Shown here: positions 1 through 11,075 of the stretch, piece by piece
Layout of the letters: each line of letters opens with the position of its first letter
How positions within the stretch are numbered: the stretch's first letter is position 1
Assembly (NCBI GenBank): GCA_026182355.1
Contig: JAPFBL010000223.1
Location: forward strand, 966,501 to 1,030,500
Length of the DNA: 64,000 nt
Source: Hermatobates lingyangjiaoensis
Lineage: Eukaryota; Arthropoda; Insecta; Hemiptera; Hermatobatidae
Direction of reading: 5' to 3'
The notes under the pieces: model-generated
Database searches by the model: none
Told to the model about the DNA's origin: nothing
The model's input: the letters and a program-made list of their open reading frames with translations, nothing else
Made by a program: the position numbers and the translations under genes

Positions 1-715
1 CCTGATGTAAATAAATGTTAATAAATATAATAGTTGAATCGTATAAAATAAAATGATATTCAAATTTGAAAATCAGTGTTTAAGTGCTTATAACTGTGCA
101 AATATTAATATAATAATGTTTTTTATGTTGAATTTAATATTAACGTTGATGAGGTGCTTATATTTAGGCGCTTAATATGGACGTCGCAGCTAAGAGTAAG
201 AGAGTAGGAGGGCCCTGCTGATGCAGTCAGGTGGCACTTAGCTCTGCTATGTTTCCACACCTGCCTCTTCATCCCTTCATATTTTCTTACCTTGTCTCTC
301 CTTTCTTCTGCCCTACTACTAAACACTTCCCATTCCATTATTGCAAGCAATATGTATTTTTTTTTTGGGGACAAAAACCTTTTGAGAGGATTTTCAAATT
401 TCCATTTTATTGCTGGTGACGATATTTTCCTTTGTACTTCAAACGATATTTTTGATCCAGTCAGCTCTAGTCTACCACTTAACATGCTTATTACTCAGCA
501 CATTCAAGCACCTTGTCCCAAAGGTATGTACAGTACAAGCTTGTTTGCTGCAACTCTGCCTCCTTCCTATATCTCTAACTAAGTTTTTTTAATTTAATTT
601 AAATTTTTTTTCTGAAAATTATATTCCAATCATTATATATTGTTCCGATTGATTATTTACTCATTTCATAATTGTTAGCGTAGGAATGTATTTTGTTTGG
701 TTTATTATACATTTA
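1..715. other. AT-rich DNA, no gene recognised
   Basis: Only short overlapping open frames with low-complexity residues on both strands. No conserved motif, splice pattern or repeat that I recognise. Confidence 0.5.
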
Positions 716-718
716 GAA

Positions 719-1022
719 GGGGACCAGGCTAGCTCAGTGGTTACGTGCTCACCTCTGAACTGATAGGACCGGGGTTCAATCCTCACCTGGCTCTCGATTT
801 ATTCACGCGGGAGACGTCATCCCTCGGTGAAGGACGTTAAACCGTCGGTCCCGAGCCTGTACGATGTCAGGTACTCCTTAAAGATCCCTACTCTAAATAC
901 ATTTGAGTTAGGCAAAATTTAGGACTCCCACTGTAGAATCAATCTTCATTGTGTGGTATCACAAAGGGCCAATGCTTGACCTACGTGTGTTCCCTTGTGG
1001 GACTGCCACTGCAATCTATACG
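719..1022 (+). repeat. tRNA-derived SINE, full-length copy
   Basis: The head has a Pol III type 2 promoter: A box TAGCTCAGTGG at about 730-740 and B box GGTTCAATCC at 773-782. The tRNA-unrelated body includes CTCGATTTATTCACGCGGGA and ends in GGGACTGCCACTGCAA. Related copies lie at 11627, 14400 (minus), 29205 (minus), 43436 and 52405. Such SINEs are non-autonomous and move with a partner LINE. Several copies differ by single bases and small indels, so the family is moderately old. Confidence 0.85.
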
Positions 1023-1378
1023 TCTAGAATAAAATTATAATTAATATTTATCATAAATGTAATAATATTATATTATAATAAAAGTAATAGGTTTATTAAT
1101 TTTTAGTAATACGTTTTTATGCGTTGTCATTATGATGATATCAACAAGAGAAAGAACTGATGAATGGATGATACAAAAAAATTGAATATTTTTTAAAATA
1201 ACCTGATAGTTTAAGAAAAAATGGAAGTAGTTAATTAATTAGGAAGTTTATTATATCAAATTCATTATCGTGATATGTTTAATGATAATAAAGTACACAA
1301 AAATGGTTATATAATATTGAATACACTAAAAATTAGAGAAACATTTGATGGTTGTCATATAACAGAAAGTAACAATAG
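1023..1378. other. AT-rich spacer
   Basis: Nothing recognised apart from A/T-rich simple sequence. Confidence 0.5.
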
Positions 1379-1535
1379 TTTTTTTTTTCGTCGTAGGATG
1401 TGGAAAAATCTGTTCATCAGATCCCTTAGCAAGACGTCTTGCTCAGGGTATGTGGGGTTGGGGGTCCCGACCCACTAAAAAACCACATCCTATTTCCTGG
1501 CAATACCCGACACGGAAACCGTTTGTACATTACTT
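1379..1535 (-). repeat. LINE-like 3' end (copy 1)
   Basis: On the minus strand this is a GC-richer block that ends in a poly-A run, seen here as the T run at 1380-1388. It contains GGGTCGGGACCCCCAACCC. A near-identical copy lies at 28311-28465, so it is an interspersed repeat. The terminal poly-A fits a 5'-truncated LINE or a retroposon driven by one. No reverse transcriptase residues are present, so the clade is unknown. Confidence 0.5.
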
Positions 1536-2065
1536 CGTGCCGGTGCCTCAGTCCTCCTGAATAGGATTCACCTTCTTGTCCCCATTCGTTCAATCATTGC
1601 CCTTGCCTCACACCACTTTCGTTCTTCTTATGGTGGTGAATCGCCTCTACAAAGTTTGCAGCTTTTGACCAATTGAACAATAGTTAAATACCTTTAATAG
1701 ATACCAAACGTATTAATAATATGCAATACAATAAATACAATAATATCTAATAATTAAATAGTATACAATAATAATATACAATAAATAATATGCAATAGTA
1801 GTATACAATAATAACAGTAGTACTTTTATATTTCTTAGACATATCTAGTCTATAAATAAATATATTTTAGGTCTAGTGTTCTTGACGTCTCAAAATACAG
1901 GGGTGTCAGTCAGTAACTTTAATCTTGATATCTCTAAATGTAAAGTCATTACTTGTTCAATCTGTTATAGTGTGGCCACTCATATTGGTGTCTAAGATTA
2001 TCTTAGATATCTAATACTTATATTCACACCGGAGTACTTTGAGTAGAAACAGAACTCATTTATTG
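1536..2065. other. AT-rich spacer with AATA-type simple sequence
   Basis: Irregular ATA/CAATAATA repeats at about 1730-1830. No gene seen. Confidence 0.5.
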
Positions 2066-2250
2066 TAGGGTAAAAAGCTAATGAAATGGTCCCACATATA
2101 AAAATTTAATCGTATAAACAACGCGTTTCGAACAGGTAGTGTTCTTCCTCAGGCATTAAGAACACTACATGTTCGAAACGCATTGTTTATACCATTAAAT
2201 TTTTATATGTGGAGACCATTTTATTAGGTTTTTACCCTACAATGAGTAAA
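2066..2250. repeat. PLE tail hairpin, family A
   Basis: Inverted repeat centred near 2157. The outer arms are the family A tail (GTAGGGTAAAAAGCTAATGA on the left, its complement on the right). The minus arm keeps a complete hammerhead. The plus arm lost its CUGANGA box and starts inside stem II (AACACTACATGTTCGAAACG). Confidence 0.75.
2112..2153 (-). ncRNA. Hammerhead ribozyme motif, family A
   Basis: Read on the minus strand: CTGAGGA, one extra A, stem II GAACA/TGTTC, then GAAA and the palindrome ACGCGT followed by T. The predicted cut is after that T. Stem I is weak. Both conserved boxes are intact. Confidence 0.7.
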
Positions 2251-2751
2251 TACCACATAATAAGTGATTGCGCTATGTTAGAACTCATTCAGTTTATATT
2301 CTAGCACATAAGTAACTTTACACTTAATACAAAGATGCTTTCCTGCATGCAAATAATCTAACTAGGGTCCTCTTTCTGCAGGTGAGTTAATAGAAATTCA
2401 CGTAGCATCGCAAGGTACGTCTCCCCTGTATCTTCAAAGATATAGGATCTTAGTAAACCGGAACTTTGAATAGCTGCTCAAACACACATTTCATCAGATT
2501 GAAATCTTTTTCTTTCCATCAGAAGACGAGGCTTACCTTGAGTATAATAAACGGAGTTGAGTTGATTAACTTACCCGTTTAAATGAAATGAGTTTGCATA
2601 TGGAAAGCGAACCGAGTAAACAAAGTTCTCTAATATATTGAAGTCAGCTGTACTCTAGATTGCACTCTTGATTGTGCTAGAATTTCACAAGAATTGTAAG
2701 TTATTGGGGATTTCAAGGATTTTGCCACCACACAAAATGTTTAATATGAAA

Positions 2752-2790
2752 CTAACAATACGTTTCGAACACTCAGTGTTCTTCTTCAGG
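2752..2790 (-). ncRNA. Hammerhead ribozyme motif, family A
   Basis: Minus strand: CTGAAGA, extra A, stem II GAACAC/GTGTTC, GAAA, ACGTAT, T. Stem I is good here (UUAAC with GUUAG, five pairs including one G-U). All core boxes match the hammerhead consensus. Confidence 0.75.
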
Positions 2791-2890
2791 TTAACATTGC
2801 TCTTTTGAGAGTCGATCTATGGGAAGGTGTTTATTTTTTTTTGTTATAGAAGTTAGTTTCAACGCCTCCAAGAAGCACAGCACTTTTAGT

Positions 2891-2932
2891 TTCCTGAAGA
2901 AGAACACTACGTGTTCGAAACGCGTTGTTTAT
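2891..2932 (+). ncRNA. Hammerhead ribozyme motif, family A
   Basis: Plus strand: CTGAAGA at 2894-2900, extra A, stem II GAACAC-TAC-GTGTTC (wait-loop TAC excluded, six pairs GAACAC/GTGTTC), GAAA, palindrome ACGCGT, T. Stem I has only one good pair, so activity in this copy is doubtful. Confidence 0.7.
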
Positions 2933-2975
2933 ACGATTAAATTTTGATATGTTTGATATGGAGACCATATTTTCT

Positions 2976-4244
2976 ATCCAACTCTATGGAGTTCATTTTC
3001 TATCCAAAGTACTCCGGGGTGCATATCAGTATTAGACGTCTAAAATAATAAGATTATCTTATATATGGCAGAGTCTTAAATGATAAAGTCATACTCTTAT
3101 TAAACAATTTGCTTCTCTACTGCATGTGGGAGTATACATTGTTGTTACTATGTGTTACAAGGAAGTAATATGCAACAGTAATGAAGACACCAGTAATGTA
3201 TTATATAAATATTTAAAGTTACATTAAAAAACGATGATATAAAGTATAATTCGAATAGCATTCAAATAAAAATTACTTTCAATAAATTATAATATTCAAA
3301 AGAAAGTGGTATGGATAATAATTTTAATTAGTATCGTTTTCTATACAGGTACTTATTGACAGAAATATTTGAATTCTCTTTCAATTGCTACAACTAATTT
3401 ATTCAAGTATTTCATTTCTAATAATGAAAAACATTGAACATAGCAGATTTAGGATATTTAAATAATTATTTTATCTTTAAAATGTTTATTTCATTTTTAT
3501 ATTATTCATATAATTTTGTTATTTTATATATATATTTTTTATATATTTTATTATTTAAAATATTGTAATATCTTTTCATTATATTTATCTATTTAAGAAA
3601 TCGAAGCGAAAATAACAAACATCAACAGATGAAGCTAAAGAAAACTATAGTGGTCGACACTCAACTTTACTATTACATCACACGTATAAGCAAAATCATA
3701 TAAAATCAAGTAATTATATGAAATTATGTAAATGCATAAAAATCTTGAAATGAAATTCTATTATGATCAATATACTCCATTAGTAGTAAAGTGAAAATGA
3801 CATACGATATGTTGTGATTTTAAAAACTTGAAAGAGAATATTCATTATTTCAGATCAATAACTGGATTAGTATATTGGTTTTAATTTACCCTAATTAAGA
3901 TAGTAATCATGATGAACTTTGCTTTCGAGAGTTTGATGGATTTACACGTTTTGATGTTTCCTGAGTCAATTGTTGCATTTGTTTCGATAACGTGTGTGTG
4001 TATGTTTGTGGGAAATTTTATTTATTGGCCATCATGATAAATCATTCATCATACTATATGATGAATGATCATACTATATGAATATATTATATTCATCATG
4101 ATAGAAAGATAATATAGAAGAACAATTATGTACAAAGGAATTTTCGTTTCTCTTGGGTTGGTAAATACAACCAAGTATTTTTTTTATTTTATATGCAATG
4201 GTTTAGGACACTTTTTTAGAACTAAAATTAGTGCATTAAAGGAA
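2976..4244. other. AT-rich spacer
   Basis: Long AT-rich stretch with an ATATTTTATATA-like tract near 3520-3560 and a small direct repeat of CATCATACTATATGA near 4045-4080. A fragment ACACTCAACTTTACTAT at about 3658 recurs near 6946. No gene recognised. Confidence 0.45.
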
Positions 4245-4815
4245 CTGTAATGATGGGGAATTTCAAACAGTTATGTCTCCATTCAAAAGAGCTTTATGTC
4301 AAAACTAGCAACGTGTTTCAAACGCCTAGTGTTCTTCTTCAGGTGTACATCAGAAATGTTAAATGGAAGTGTTCAAAATGGTTTATGCCAAAACTAACAA
4401 CAGGTTTCAAACTCATAGTGTTCTTCTTCAGGTGTACATCAGAAATGTTAAATGGAAGTGTTCAAAATGGTTTATGCCAAAACTGACAACAGTTTTCAAA
4501 CTCATAGTGTTCTTCTTCAGGTGTACATCAGAAATGTTAAATGGAAGTGTTCAAAATGGTTTATGCCAAAACTGACAACAGTTTTCAAACTCATAGTGTT
4601 CTTCTTCAGGTGTACATCAGAAATGTTAAATGGAAGTGTTCAAAATGGCTTATGCCAAAACTGACAACAGGTTTCAAACTCTTAGTGTTCTTATTCAGGT
4701 GTACATCTAAACTTTTAGATGACAGTGTTCTAAACGTATTGTTAGTTTAAGATAAACATATTTAACAGTTTTAAAAACTCTTTTGTGTGAAAATGTATTT
4801 TTTGAAATTCCCCTT
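4245..4815. repeat. PLE tail element expanded into an 89-bp tandem array
   Basis: The left end has the A-variant tail (ATGGGGAATTTCA) and the right end its complement (TGAAATTCCCCTTCAT). Between them about five 89-bp units lie in tandem, each with a minus-strand hammerhead. The short open frames across the array are by-products of the repeat. Confidence 0.75.
4308..4700 (-). ncRNA. Five tandem hammerhead motifs, period 89 bp
   Basis: Minus-strand motifs at about 4308-4343, 4397-4432, 4486-4521, 4575-4610 and 4664-4699. Units 1-4 keep CTGAAGA and GAAA with a short stem II (AACAC with GCGTT or a weaker GAGTT). The rightmost unit has CTGAATA, which breaks the G8 position. Stem I is about two pairs per monomer. 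Tandem hammerhead repeats of this kind are the form expected if a multimeric transcript is cut into monomers. Confidence 0.6.
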
Positions 4816-5640
4816 CATAAGTAATCATTCTAGAACAGATTGCTCAAGTAATGAACTACTGTTAATCATTACTAAACATAATCGTAAAGAGATAAAAACT
4901 ATTGACTGTGCATATTATATTAAGTGGATTCCAGAATTCAAGTTATTCCGGACTAAGTAATTTTATTAAAACAGAAAGAATGAGAGAGAAATAAATAAAA
5001 CTCTCCGTAAAAGAGAATCATTTTAATAATGAAAGAAAATTTGAGAGATGTTTTATTTCACTATTTGTTCAAAGTAATTTTCTAGTTGCAAAAATAAACA
5101 GACCCAGTATTCCCTTTACTTTTTAATCGAGAAAGATACTTAATTTTTAAAATGAAGGAATATTTTCTTTCTCCTTAAATAATTTGAAATCATTTGTGAT
5201 TTACTTGGAAAATAATTTTCATTTGTTAATTAATGGAGACGACTTCAGTTCGTTATTTTAGCAACGAAGGAAACACTAATTCACGACTCGTCTTTTTCAT
5301 TTCTTTTTTAAATCTAATTGTTGTTTAATAATGTTTTCTGTTTTATTTTATCCTTAAGTGTTATATTCTAAATAATACTGACAATAAATTTATTGAACTG
5401 AATAAAGAATACTTACTGATTGTTTATTAACAAAAGCAATTTATTAGGAGATGCAAAGTATGTATGAAAAAAAAGAAGCAATATACATCCATTGGAAGAT
5501 ATTCATTTCATTTCCTGCTGAACATATTCTCTCTCTTTGTCTCTCTCTATTAATATATATTTTTATTTTATTTTTATATTTGATGGTGACTATAGCACTG
5601 CGTCTTAAAAAAAACTATTGTACTTCTCCTCTTCTGTACT
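4816..5640. other. AT-rich spacer
   Basis: No recognised gene or repeat. A pyrimidine-rich CTCT tract lies near 5530-5550. Confidence 0.45.
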
Positions 5641-6340
5641 GAAGTATCCGAGCAGTTAGCTTCAACGCCTTCAAGAAGCCCAGAACTTTTGCTGGTTCCA
5701 GCGGTAAAAGTTTTTCTATGGTTTGTTGAGTGTCCCGAAGCACCTGCCTCTTACAGCAAAGTAGCCTTACAAGTTATTCCTCTTTGAAGAATCTGCACAA
5801 ACCATCATTGATAATATCCATTCAGGCACTCTATGTTTTGGGAGAAAGTACTTCTTTTCTACTTCTTCGGGATGGTCTTTTTCGGGTCCTCAGGTGCACT
5901 TGTGGGAGGTTCCCACTAGTTAGCGCTTTTGGACCTTCTGCTCTTCCAGACTTCCTTCTCCTTACAGGGGAAAATCCCTGAAGCTCTATCGGTGGTATTT
6001 TGTCCGCTGCGGCAGAGCATCGCATACCGGAGTAAGGCTATTTACTCAAGGGGCTCGCCTGGCGCCCTTGAGGCTCCGTTCATAATACAGAAACCCCTGT
6101 ATCATCCATCCTTCGGCACGGATCGCACAGCACTATAGATTGGGGCTGGGATAAAAGGAGGGGATTTAGGGATTAGGAAGAACGGGAAACGAATGTGGTC
6201 AGACCCAGCCCCTGATCTCCTCCTCCTCCTCTTTCGTTTGTCCCTGCATATAGCAAGTTAACAGGGTAGCCTCGTGAAGGCTGAAAGTCGGAGTTGAGTT
6301 TTAGAGGCTATTAGAGGCGTTTAATCACTCCATTACTACC
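5641..6340. repeat. GC-richer unclassified interspersed element
   Basis: Clearly more GC-rich than its flanks, with sharp edges. The first 40 bases resemble the spacer at about 2847. Open frames on both strands are short (60-80 residues) and I recognise none. The composition resembles the untranslated or 5' part of a retroelement, but I see no domain that would prove it. Confidence 0.35.
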
Positions 6341-7490
6341 CCATTAATAAATATGCTCAAAATAAAAATGAAATGGCCTTTAAAGATGGTAAACAGGAAA
6401 AACAGATAGAAAAACGTTTAAAACAACTGAGGTATTTATAAGAATTATAATGGAAGATTATTATATTCTGATAGTGTGTTATAGAAGGAAAGTTTAACAT
6501 CTGGAGCTTATATTTATATGCTATAAAAACTTTATTTTTTATGTCTATGCTATGAGAACTCATTTCCTTCAAATACTATTCCATTCAATTTATACAATTC
6601 TCTATAAATAAAATATCAAATGTCTGTTTTTATCTAGTTATTTTCATCTGTATTTTATTTAGAATTGTTTGCATTTCCTGTTTTTAATATTTTTTTTTAT
6701 TATTTTTAACATTCCTTTAAATTGTCTTTCCATTTTCAGTATTGTATGATATTTTTCAGTAAGTTACCTTTTACTGTTGTGCTGTTGTATTTTTTTTCTC
6801 AACTAACTAGTTGTTTTTTACCGGTCACACAAGGGCTAATGATTTTTTCATAGCATTTGGCCATAATTCTGTAGTTTAGCAGTGAAAGGCAAACCAAAAT
6901 GGTTAAAATAACCACAATAAATTAAAACATCTGGAGTGTCCTACACTCAACTTTACTATAAGTAAACATAATATTACACTTCTTGGGTATATAATAAATA
7001 ATGTTCCATTTAGGAATATATAAATGTCTAAATGGGAGATGTTTATTAGTCTTTCATTCCTGGATGTAGTACAATAAGTGATTGATTCACTTATCAATAT
7101 ATATGCTTAATTTTGAATATCACACCAAATTATTATTGATGCATATAATATCAGTAGCATAATCTGAGCTACTTCTACATTGAATATTTAAGACAAATTT
7201 TCCCATTTAAAACTTGAAAATATTCCTATTTTGTCTGATAAAACTTCATAAACGACTTTTGGAACCTCAAAACATATGGTAAAATTCCGTCAAAATTTTT
7301 TCACGATCACTATACTTTACTTATAGTAAAGTATAAAGTTATGATGGCTAGAGAAGTATCTTCTTTAAAAAAAAAAGAAGTATGCAGCTATTTTTAGATA
7401 TTAATCATTCAGTTTTGACAAAACTAACACTCGAAAATAGATTTGAGAAATTGGAATTGTAAAGACATAAAAACAAGTTCCAGGTTAATC
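6341..7490. other. AT-rich spacer with fragments of an unclassified repeat
   Basis: Sequence near 7250-7350 (GACTTTTGGAACCTCAAAAC, then ACTTTACTTATAGTAAAGTA) resembles parts of the long inverted repeat at 53 and 55 kb. No coding feature seen. Confidence 0.4.
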
Positions 7491-7494
7491 GAGA

Positions 7495-7615
7495 GTGCTT
7501 TTCCTTGGGTTGGTAGTTAGACAAAATGTAGGACTGTCAGTAGTAGAATATTAATTGTGTGGTACAGAATGGGCCAATGTTTGGTTTATGTGGATTGGAC
7601 TGCAACTGCAACGAA
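7495..7615 (+). repeat. Degenerate SINE 3' fragment
   Basis: Matches the SINE body in diverged form (AGACAAAATGTAGGACTGTC, GTGTGGTACAGAATGGGCCA, ACTGCAACTGCAAC). The tRNA head is absent. Confidence 0.6.
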
Positions 7616-7784
7616 ACCTTTTCGAACATAACTGAATGATAAACATACAAAATGTCTTAAAATAGCGAGAAAGATTGTATAACTTATCATTATTTAGATA
7701 TATTAAGAACTGGACGTTATTTTCCTACAATATAGAAGATATATTGCTTTAATAAATTGCTGCAGTAGTACTTCCCTGATTGAA

Positions 7785-8110
7785 GCTAAAGAGAAAATCC
7801 ATTTGTTGTCAGCTGCTTCAACAAACTTTTTGTTTTCTCTTTAGAGTATTTAGAGCCCCCAAAAATGTGACTCATAAATTACTGATATAACTTTTGCGGA
7901 AGTAATAAAAGTTGTCTGGTGCTAAATCAGCTGTATATGAAGGAATTCCTATTGTAATAGTGCGTTGTCGGTCAAAAACAGCTTCACAGAGAGCGCTGTT
8001 AGCCGACACATTGTCCCCTTGAATAATGAAACCTTTTTCCAACTGTTCACCATGTCTTTCCTAACTTTTCTCTCAACTTTATCAAAACTTCTTACAAAGT
8101 TTGGAATCAT
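7785..8110 (-). pseudogene. Mariner-type transposase fossil
   Basis: Translating the minus strand from about 8034 gives FIIQGDNVSANSALCEAVF, and further on IPSYTADLAPDNFYYF before a stop. This matches the conserved catalytic block of Tc1/mariner transposases: an aspartate in a Q-x-DN motif and a PxYxxDLAPxxFYxF motif. Sequence on both sides has stops and frameshifts, and no terminal inverted repeats were found. It is a dead, diverged copy, unrelated by close similarity to the two mariners near 55-60 kb. Confidence 0.65.
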
Positions 8111-8705
8111 ATAATAAGAGAAGACTTTACTAAAATAAGAAAAAAATATTTAGAAAACTGAATTGCTTTTTAATTTGGCTGGGCAAAAATACAACACTTA
8201 TGCATTTTTATTGTTCTTTCCTACTGGTATTAAATAGTTAATATATAAAATATTTATATATTAATCAATAAGATTGATTCTTAAAGGTTTGCTAAATTAA
8301 AAAAAAAAAGCTCAAATTACAGTCTAGTTGAAGTAACAGCCATTTATTTAACGTTCTTCAAACTAAACAAAAATATTTTAAATGAATACACAAAGACATT
8401 ATGACTCCTATGGTTCACTAATAAACAGACGAGAGAAGAATATGTCACGATGATATAAAATAATTTACCTTAAAAATGAAGATTTCACTTTGAATGTACA
8501 AAAAAAAAGTTAACATAAGTTTTATTATGGCAAAGTTATTGCATAATACAATTATAGTTTTTTTCCTTATTTTTAAACTCTAAAGTAAGTGATTTTTTAT
8601 TTGTACTTACACTGTTATCTCTTCTTAAGTAAACTTACTCTTTTCGTAACGTGAAAATTTTGTAAATAGAGACTCTTTCCCTGTAAATACGCTAATAGGT
8701 TCCAA

Positions 8706-8722
8706 CCCCCCCCCCCCCCCCC
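8706..8722 (+). repeat. Poly-C tract
   Basis: Run of about 17 C in AT-rich DNA. Similar C or G runs occur at 10606-10623, 27428-27444 and 43439-43450. Confidence 0.8.
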
Positions 8723-8751
8723 ACACTATGCGATCATAAATATTTTACGAA

Positions 8752-9018
8752 CTATAAACATGCAACGAAATCGGCATTAATACATGTTAGAATACAGCGC
8801 AATAGACATAAAAAGGAATATAGCACATAATGTAAAGATAAGGAACCCTTCGCCTTCTTTGATTCAGGTTCACTATCAGTAGTGGTTTTTATCTGACTTT
8901 TTGTGAAGAACCGTTTGATTTTGTCATCTTTAAACAATCTTTCGAAAATGAGCAAGGTAAACATCATCACGGTGATGGATAAGCCCAAAGAAAGAGCAAT
9001 TTTCAGAAATATCATCAA
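8752..9018 (-). CDS. Candidate small membrane protein or exon, unrecognised
   Basis: An 88-codon frame opens with a hydrophobic segment of about 20 residues (residues 4-24, FLKIALSLGLSITVMMFTLL). A charged stretch follows (about 25-58, rich in K, D and E), then a second hydrophobic segment (about 62-88) with several cysteines. The charged middle looks more protein-like than the other short frames here. A GT follows AAAGAAGGCGAAG in the minus-strand sequence, so the true exon could end there. No family recognised, and chance is possible. Confidence 0.25.
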   Translation of the reverse strand: MMIFLKIALSLGLSITVMMFTLLIFERLFKDDKIKRFFTKSQIKTTTDSEPESKKAKGSLSLHYVLYSFLCLLRCILTCINADFVACL

Positions 9019-9389
9019 CTTTCAAGATTATGATATAATTTCCATAATCTTCGTATTTTTTCTATAAAAATTTAGAGCCTTTCGTAATTAGAGGTACCAC
9101 TGTGTGTTAAAATACAATTGTCAGCCTGAGGTTATTAAACATTTTTGGTTAAAAATTAACTAGACTGTAATGCGTTCTTTCTAAATTAATCACTAACTCC
9201 CAGAGTCATTTTTATTGCATTAGTAGAAGTGATGATGAGAATCAATTTTTCCAAAATACAGTGCTACTTCGGTATATGAGGACTTTGAACTCGACCAATC
9301 AGACTTCGAACAGAGATGAATTACGCCCCAAAGAATTCAAAAATAATTTTTGAAACAAAAACAGTCGTCCAAATTAAAATTGTTTCGTT
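9019..9389. other. AT-rich spacer
   Basis: Nothing recognised. Confidence 0.45.
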
Positions 9390-9435
9390 GTAGGGTAAAA
9401 AGTTAATGAAATTGTCTCCACATATACAAATTTAT

Positions 9436-9478
9436 GGTATAAACAACGCGTTTCGAACATGTAGTGTTCTTCCTCTGG
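9436..9478 (-). ncRNA. Hammerhead motif, family A, core mutated
   Basis: Minus strand: CAGAGGA in place of CTGAGGA (U4 to A), then stem II GAACA/TGTTC, GAAA, ACGCGT, T. U4 belongs to the conserved uridine turn, so this copy is expected to be inactive. Confidence 0.6.
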
Positions 9479-9867
9479 CATTAACTAAAAAATACAATGA
9501 CGCCAGAGAGTTATCTATAGTATACAGTAAATATAGTACAAAATAAAATAAAATAAGGAAGAGAATACATATGAACCTAAGAGTGAGTGTCGGTGGTACA
9601 ACTGACTGGGAATAGGATGGACGTGGGTGAGGGTATGGGGTACATCTGTTTCATATTAGAAGGCAGGTACATTTCATTGTTATTTTTTTTTCCTAAAGGT
9701 TAGGCTGAGCCTTTACATTTGCTCTAGGACTAAGTGTAGGAAACATATTGAAAATATAACACAGAGAACTATAGTTCTCTATACTATAACTATATTCGTT
9801 ATAGTACTATAGATAACGTTATAGTATACTATAGATAATTCTCTGGCGTCATTGTATTTTTTAGTCA

Positions 9868-9912
9868 ATACCTGAGGAAGAACACTACGTGTTCGAAACG
9901 CGTTGTTTATAC
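9868..9912 (+). ncRNA. Hammerhead ribozyme motif, family A
   Basis: CTGAGGA at 9872-9878, extra A, stem II GAACAC/GTGTTC with a three-base loop, GAAA, palindrome ACGCGT, T. Stem I is partial (AUAC with GUUU). Confidence 0.75.
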
Positions 9913-9975
9913 AATTAAATTTTTATATGTGGAGACAATTTCATTAACTTTTTACTCTACAATGAGTAAATACTA

Positions 9976-10889
9976 CATAATAAGTGATTGCACTACGTTA
10001 AAATTGTTTCGATTAATTTATTTATTATTTTATTTTACACTTTTAATAAAGTACTTTTTGTAATTTATATAAACTTTATTTAGGTAAATCAATAGAATTT
10101 AAAAAAGAAATAACACTGTATTTGGTCTGACCGAACAGATCTCATTTCCCATCGTGTATTTCTTTTTGGCGAAAATTAGTTTTTGGTTTTCGACCTAAAT
10201 TCTGGAACGAATTCTGGTCAAAAACCAAGGTACCACTGTATTTTTTGTATCATTACTAATATAAAACATACTTTGTTTTCATAACTTTTGTTTCGAAATA
10301 TTAATTGTTTCCATTTGGATGAATTCCAGTAGACTTGACTTTGGGTGTGATTTATAACTGGTTTAATCAAAATTGGATTGATTTGCAAAATCAATCGAGT
10401 TTTGAAATGCAATTTCCTTTTTGAATGATTTAGTCTGAAAATTAGTTTTACGAAAATCAAAATAACAGTGTGTGATATGAAGTTGCCTAGTTTGCTCACT
10501 AGCGCTCCTAGTGTTTGGAAGGAGTAATTAAACGGCATGTCCCGTTGACATGCTTGTTGTTGGCAATTCACATAATTGGCTGAATTAACTGACAGCGTTT
10601 CGCCTCGCCCCCCCCCCCCCCCCACAATATTGCAACATCCTAATTGAGCTTTTCTTTTTTCATGTTCCACCAGAGGATATCGCAAATGTAATTATAGAAC
10701 AAGAAAGTGTAATCAGACTTTTCAAGCGAGTTATTTAGAAATTCCAAAATTGAATAAACATTTGTTTATGTTAAACTCTCATTGATATACCTACATTCAA
10801 AATCGATTGATTCTTATCAACTATCACTAACGTAATAACGCAAAAAAAAAATGAAAATGTTTCCGCGTTTTGATAACATTTCTAATATG
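9976..10889. other. AT-rich spacer
   Basis: A 155-codon minus-strand open frame spans the poly-C tract at 10606 and encodes no motif I recognise. I treat it as chance. Confidence 0.45.
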
Positions 10890-10923
10890 TATGATCAAAC
10901 CACAATAAGAAATGGGAAAACAA

Positions 10924-10966
10924 GACTAAGATCTTTCAACAGTAACAAGCGGTCTTCGTCAGAGTC
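10924..10966 (-). ncRNA. Hammerhead ribozyme motif, family B
   Basis: Minus strand: stem I GACT paired with AGTC, CTGACGA, stem II ACCG with one mismatch, GAAA, palindrome AGATCT, T. Core intact. Confidence 0.75.
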
Positions 10967-10978
10967 AAAAACCCAACT

Positions 10979-11021
10979 GACTCTGACGAAGACCGTTTGT
11001 TACGGTTGAAAGATCTTATTC
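10979..11021 (+). ncRNA. Hammerhead ribozyme motif, family B
   Basis: CTGACGA at 10983-10989, stem II ACCG/CGGT, GAAA, AGATCT, T. The 3' strand of stem I is ATTC instead of AGTC, so stem I is weakened. Confidence 0.65.
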
Positions 11022-11075
11022 TTGTTTTCCCATTTCTTATTGTGGTTTGACCATTGATTGTTGTTCCACTTGTTT

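Larger units (their letters stand above)
2700..2975. repeat. PLE tail hairpin, mixed A subfamilies
   Basis: The left arm carries the tail variant with GGGGATTTCAA and the right arm the variant ending TTGATATGGAGACCAT. The spacer AGTTAGTTTCAACGCCTCCA also occurs in variant form at about 5655, so the spacer itself is repeat-derived. Confidence 0.65.
9390..9975. repeat. PLE tail hairpin, family A, with long spacer
   Basis: Inverted arms at about 9391-9520 and 9825-9961 are separated by about 300 bp that includes smaller palindromes (CTATAG and TATAGT blocks near 9765-9835). The outer edges read GTAGGGTAAAAAGTTAATGA and its complement. The plus arm keeps a complete hammerhead. The minus arm has the core box changed to CAGAGGA. 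Confidence 0.75.
10890..11075. repeat. PLE tail hairpin, family B
   Basis: Near-perfect inverted repeat centred near 10979. The outer part of each arm is the family B tail (TTGTTTTCCCATTTCTTATT, then GTGGTTTGA). A hammerhead lies on each arm. Confidence 0.8.

Noticed and set aside
1405..1425. Minus-strand CTGATGA in the LINE-like 3' end
   Set aside because: ACAGATTTTTCC follows, with no GAAA box.
4250..4750. Four overlapping 70-codon frames
   Set aside because: They repeat every 89 bp and are by-products of the tandem array.
10218..10685. 155-codon minus-strand frame
   Set aside because: It includes a poly-C run read as glycines and no known motif; probably chance.
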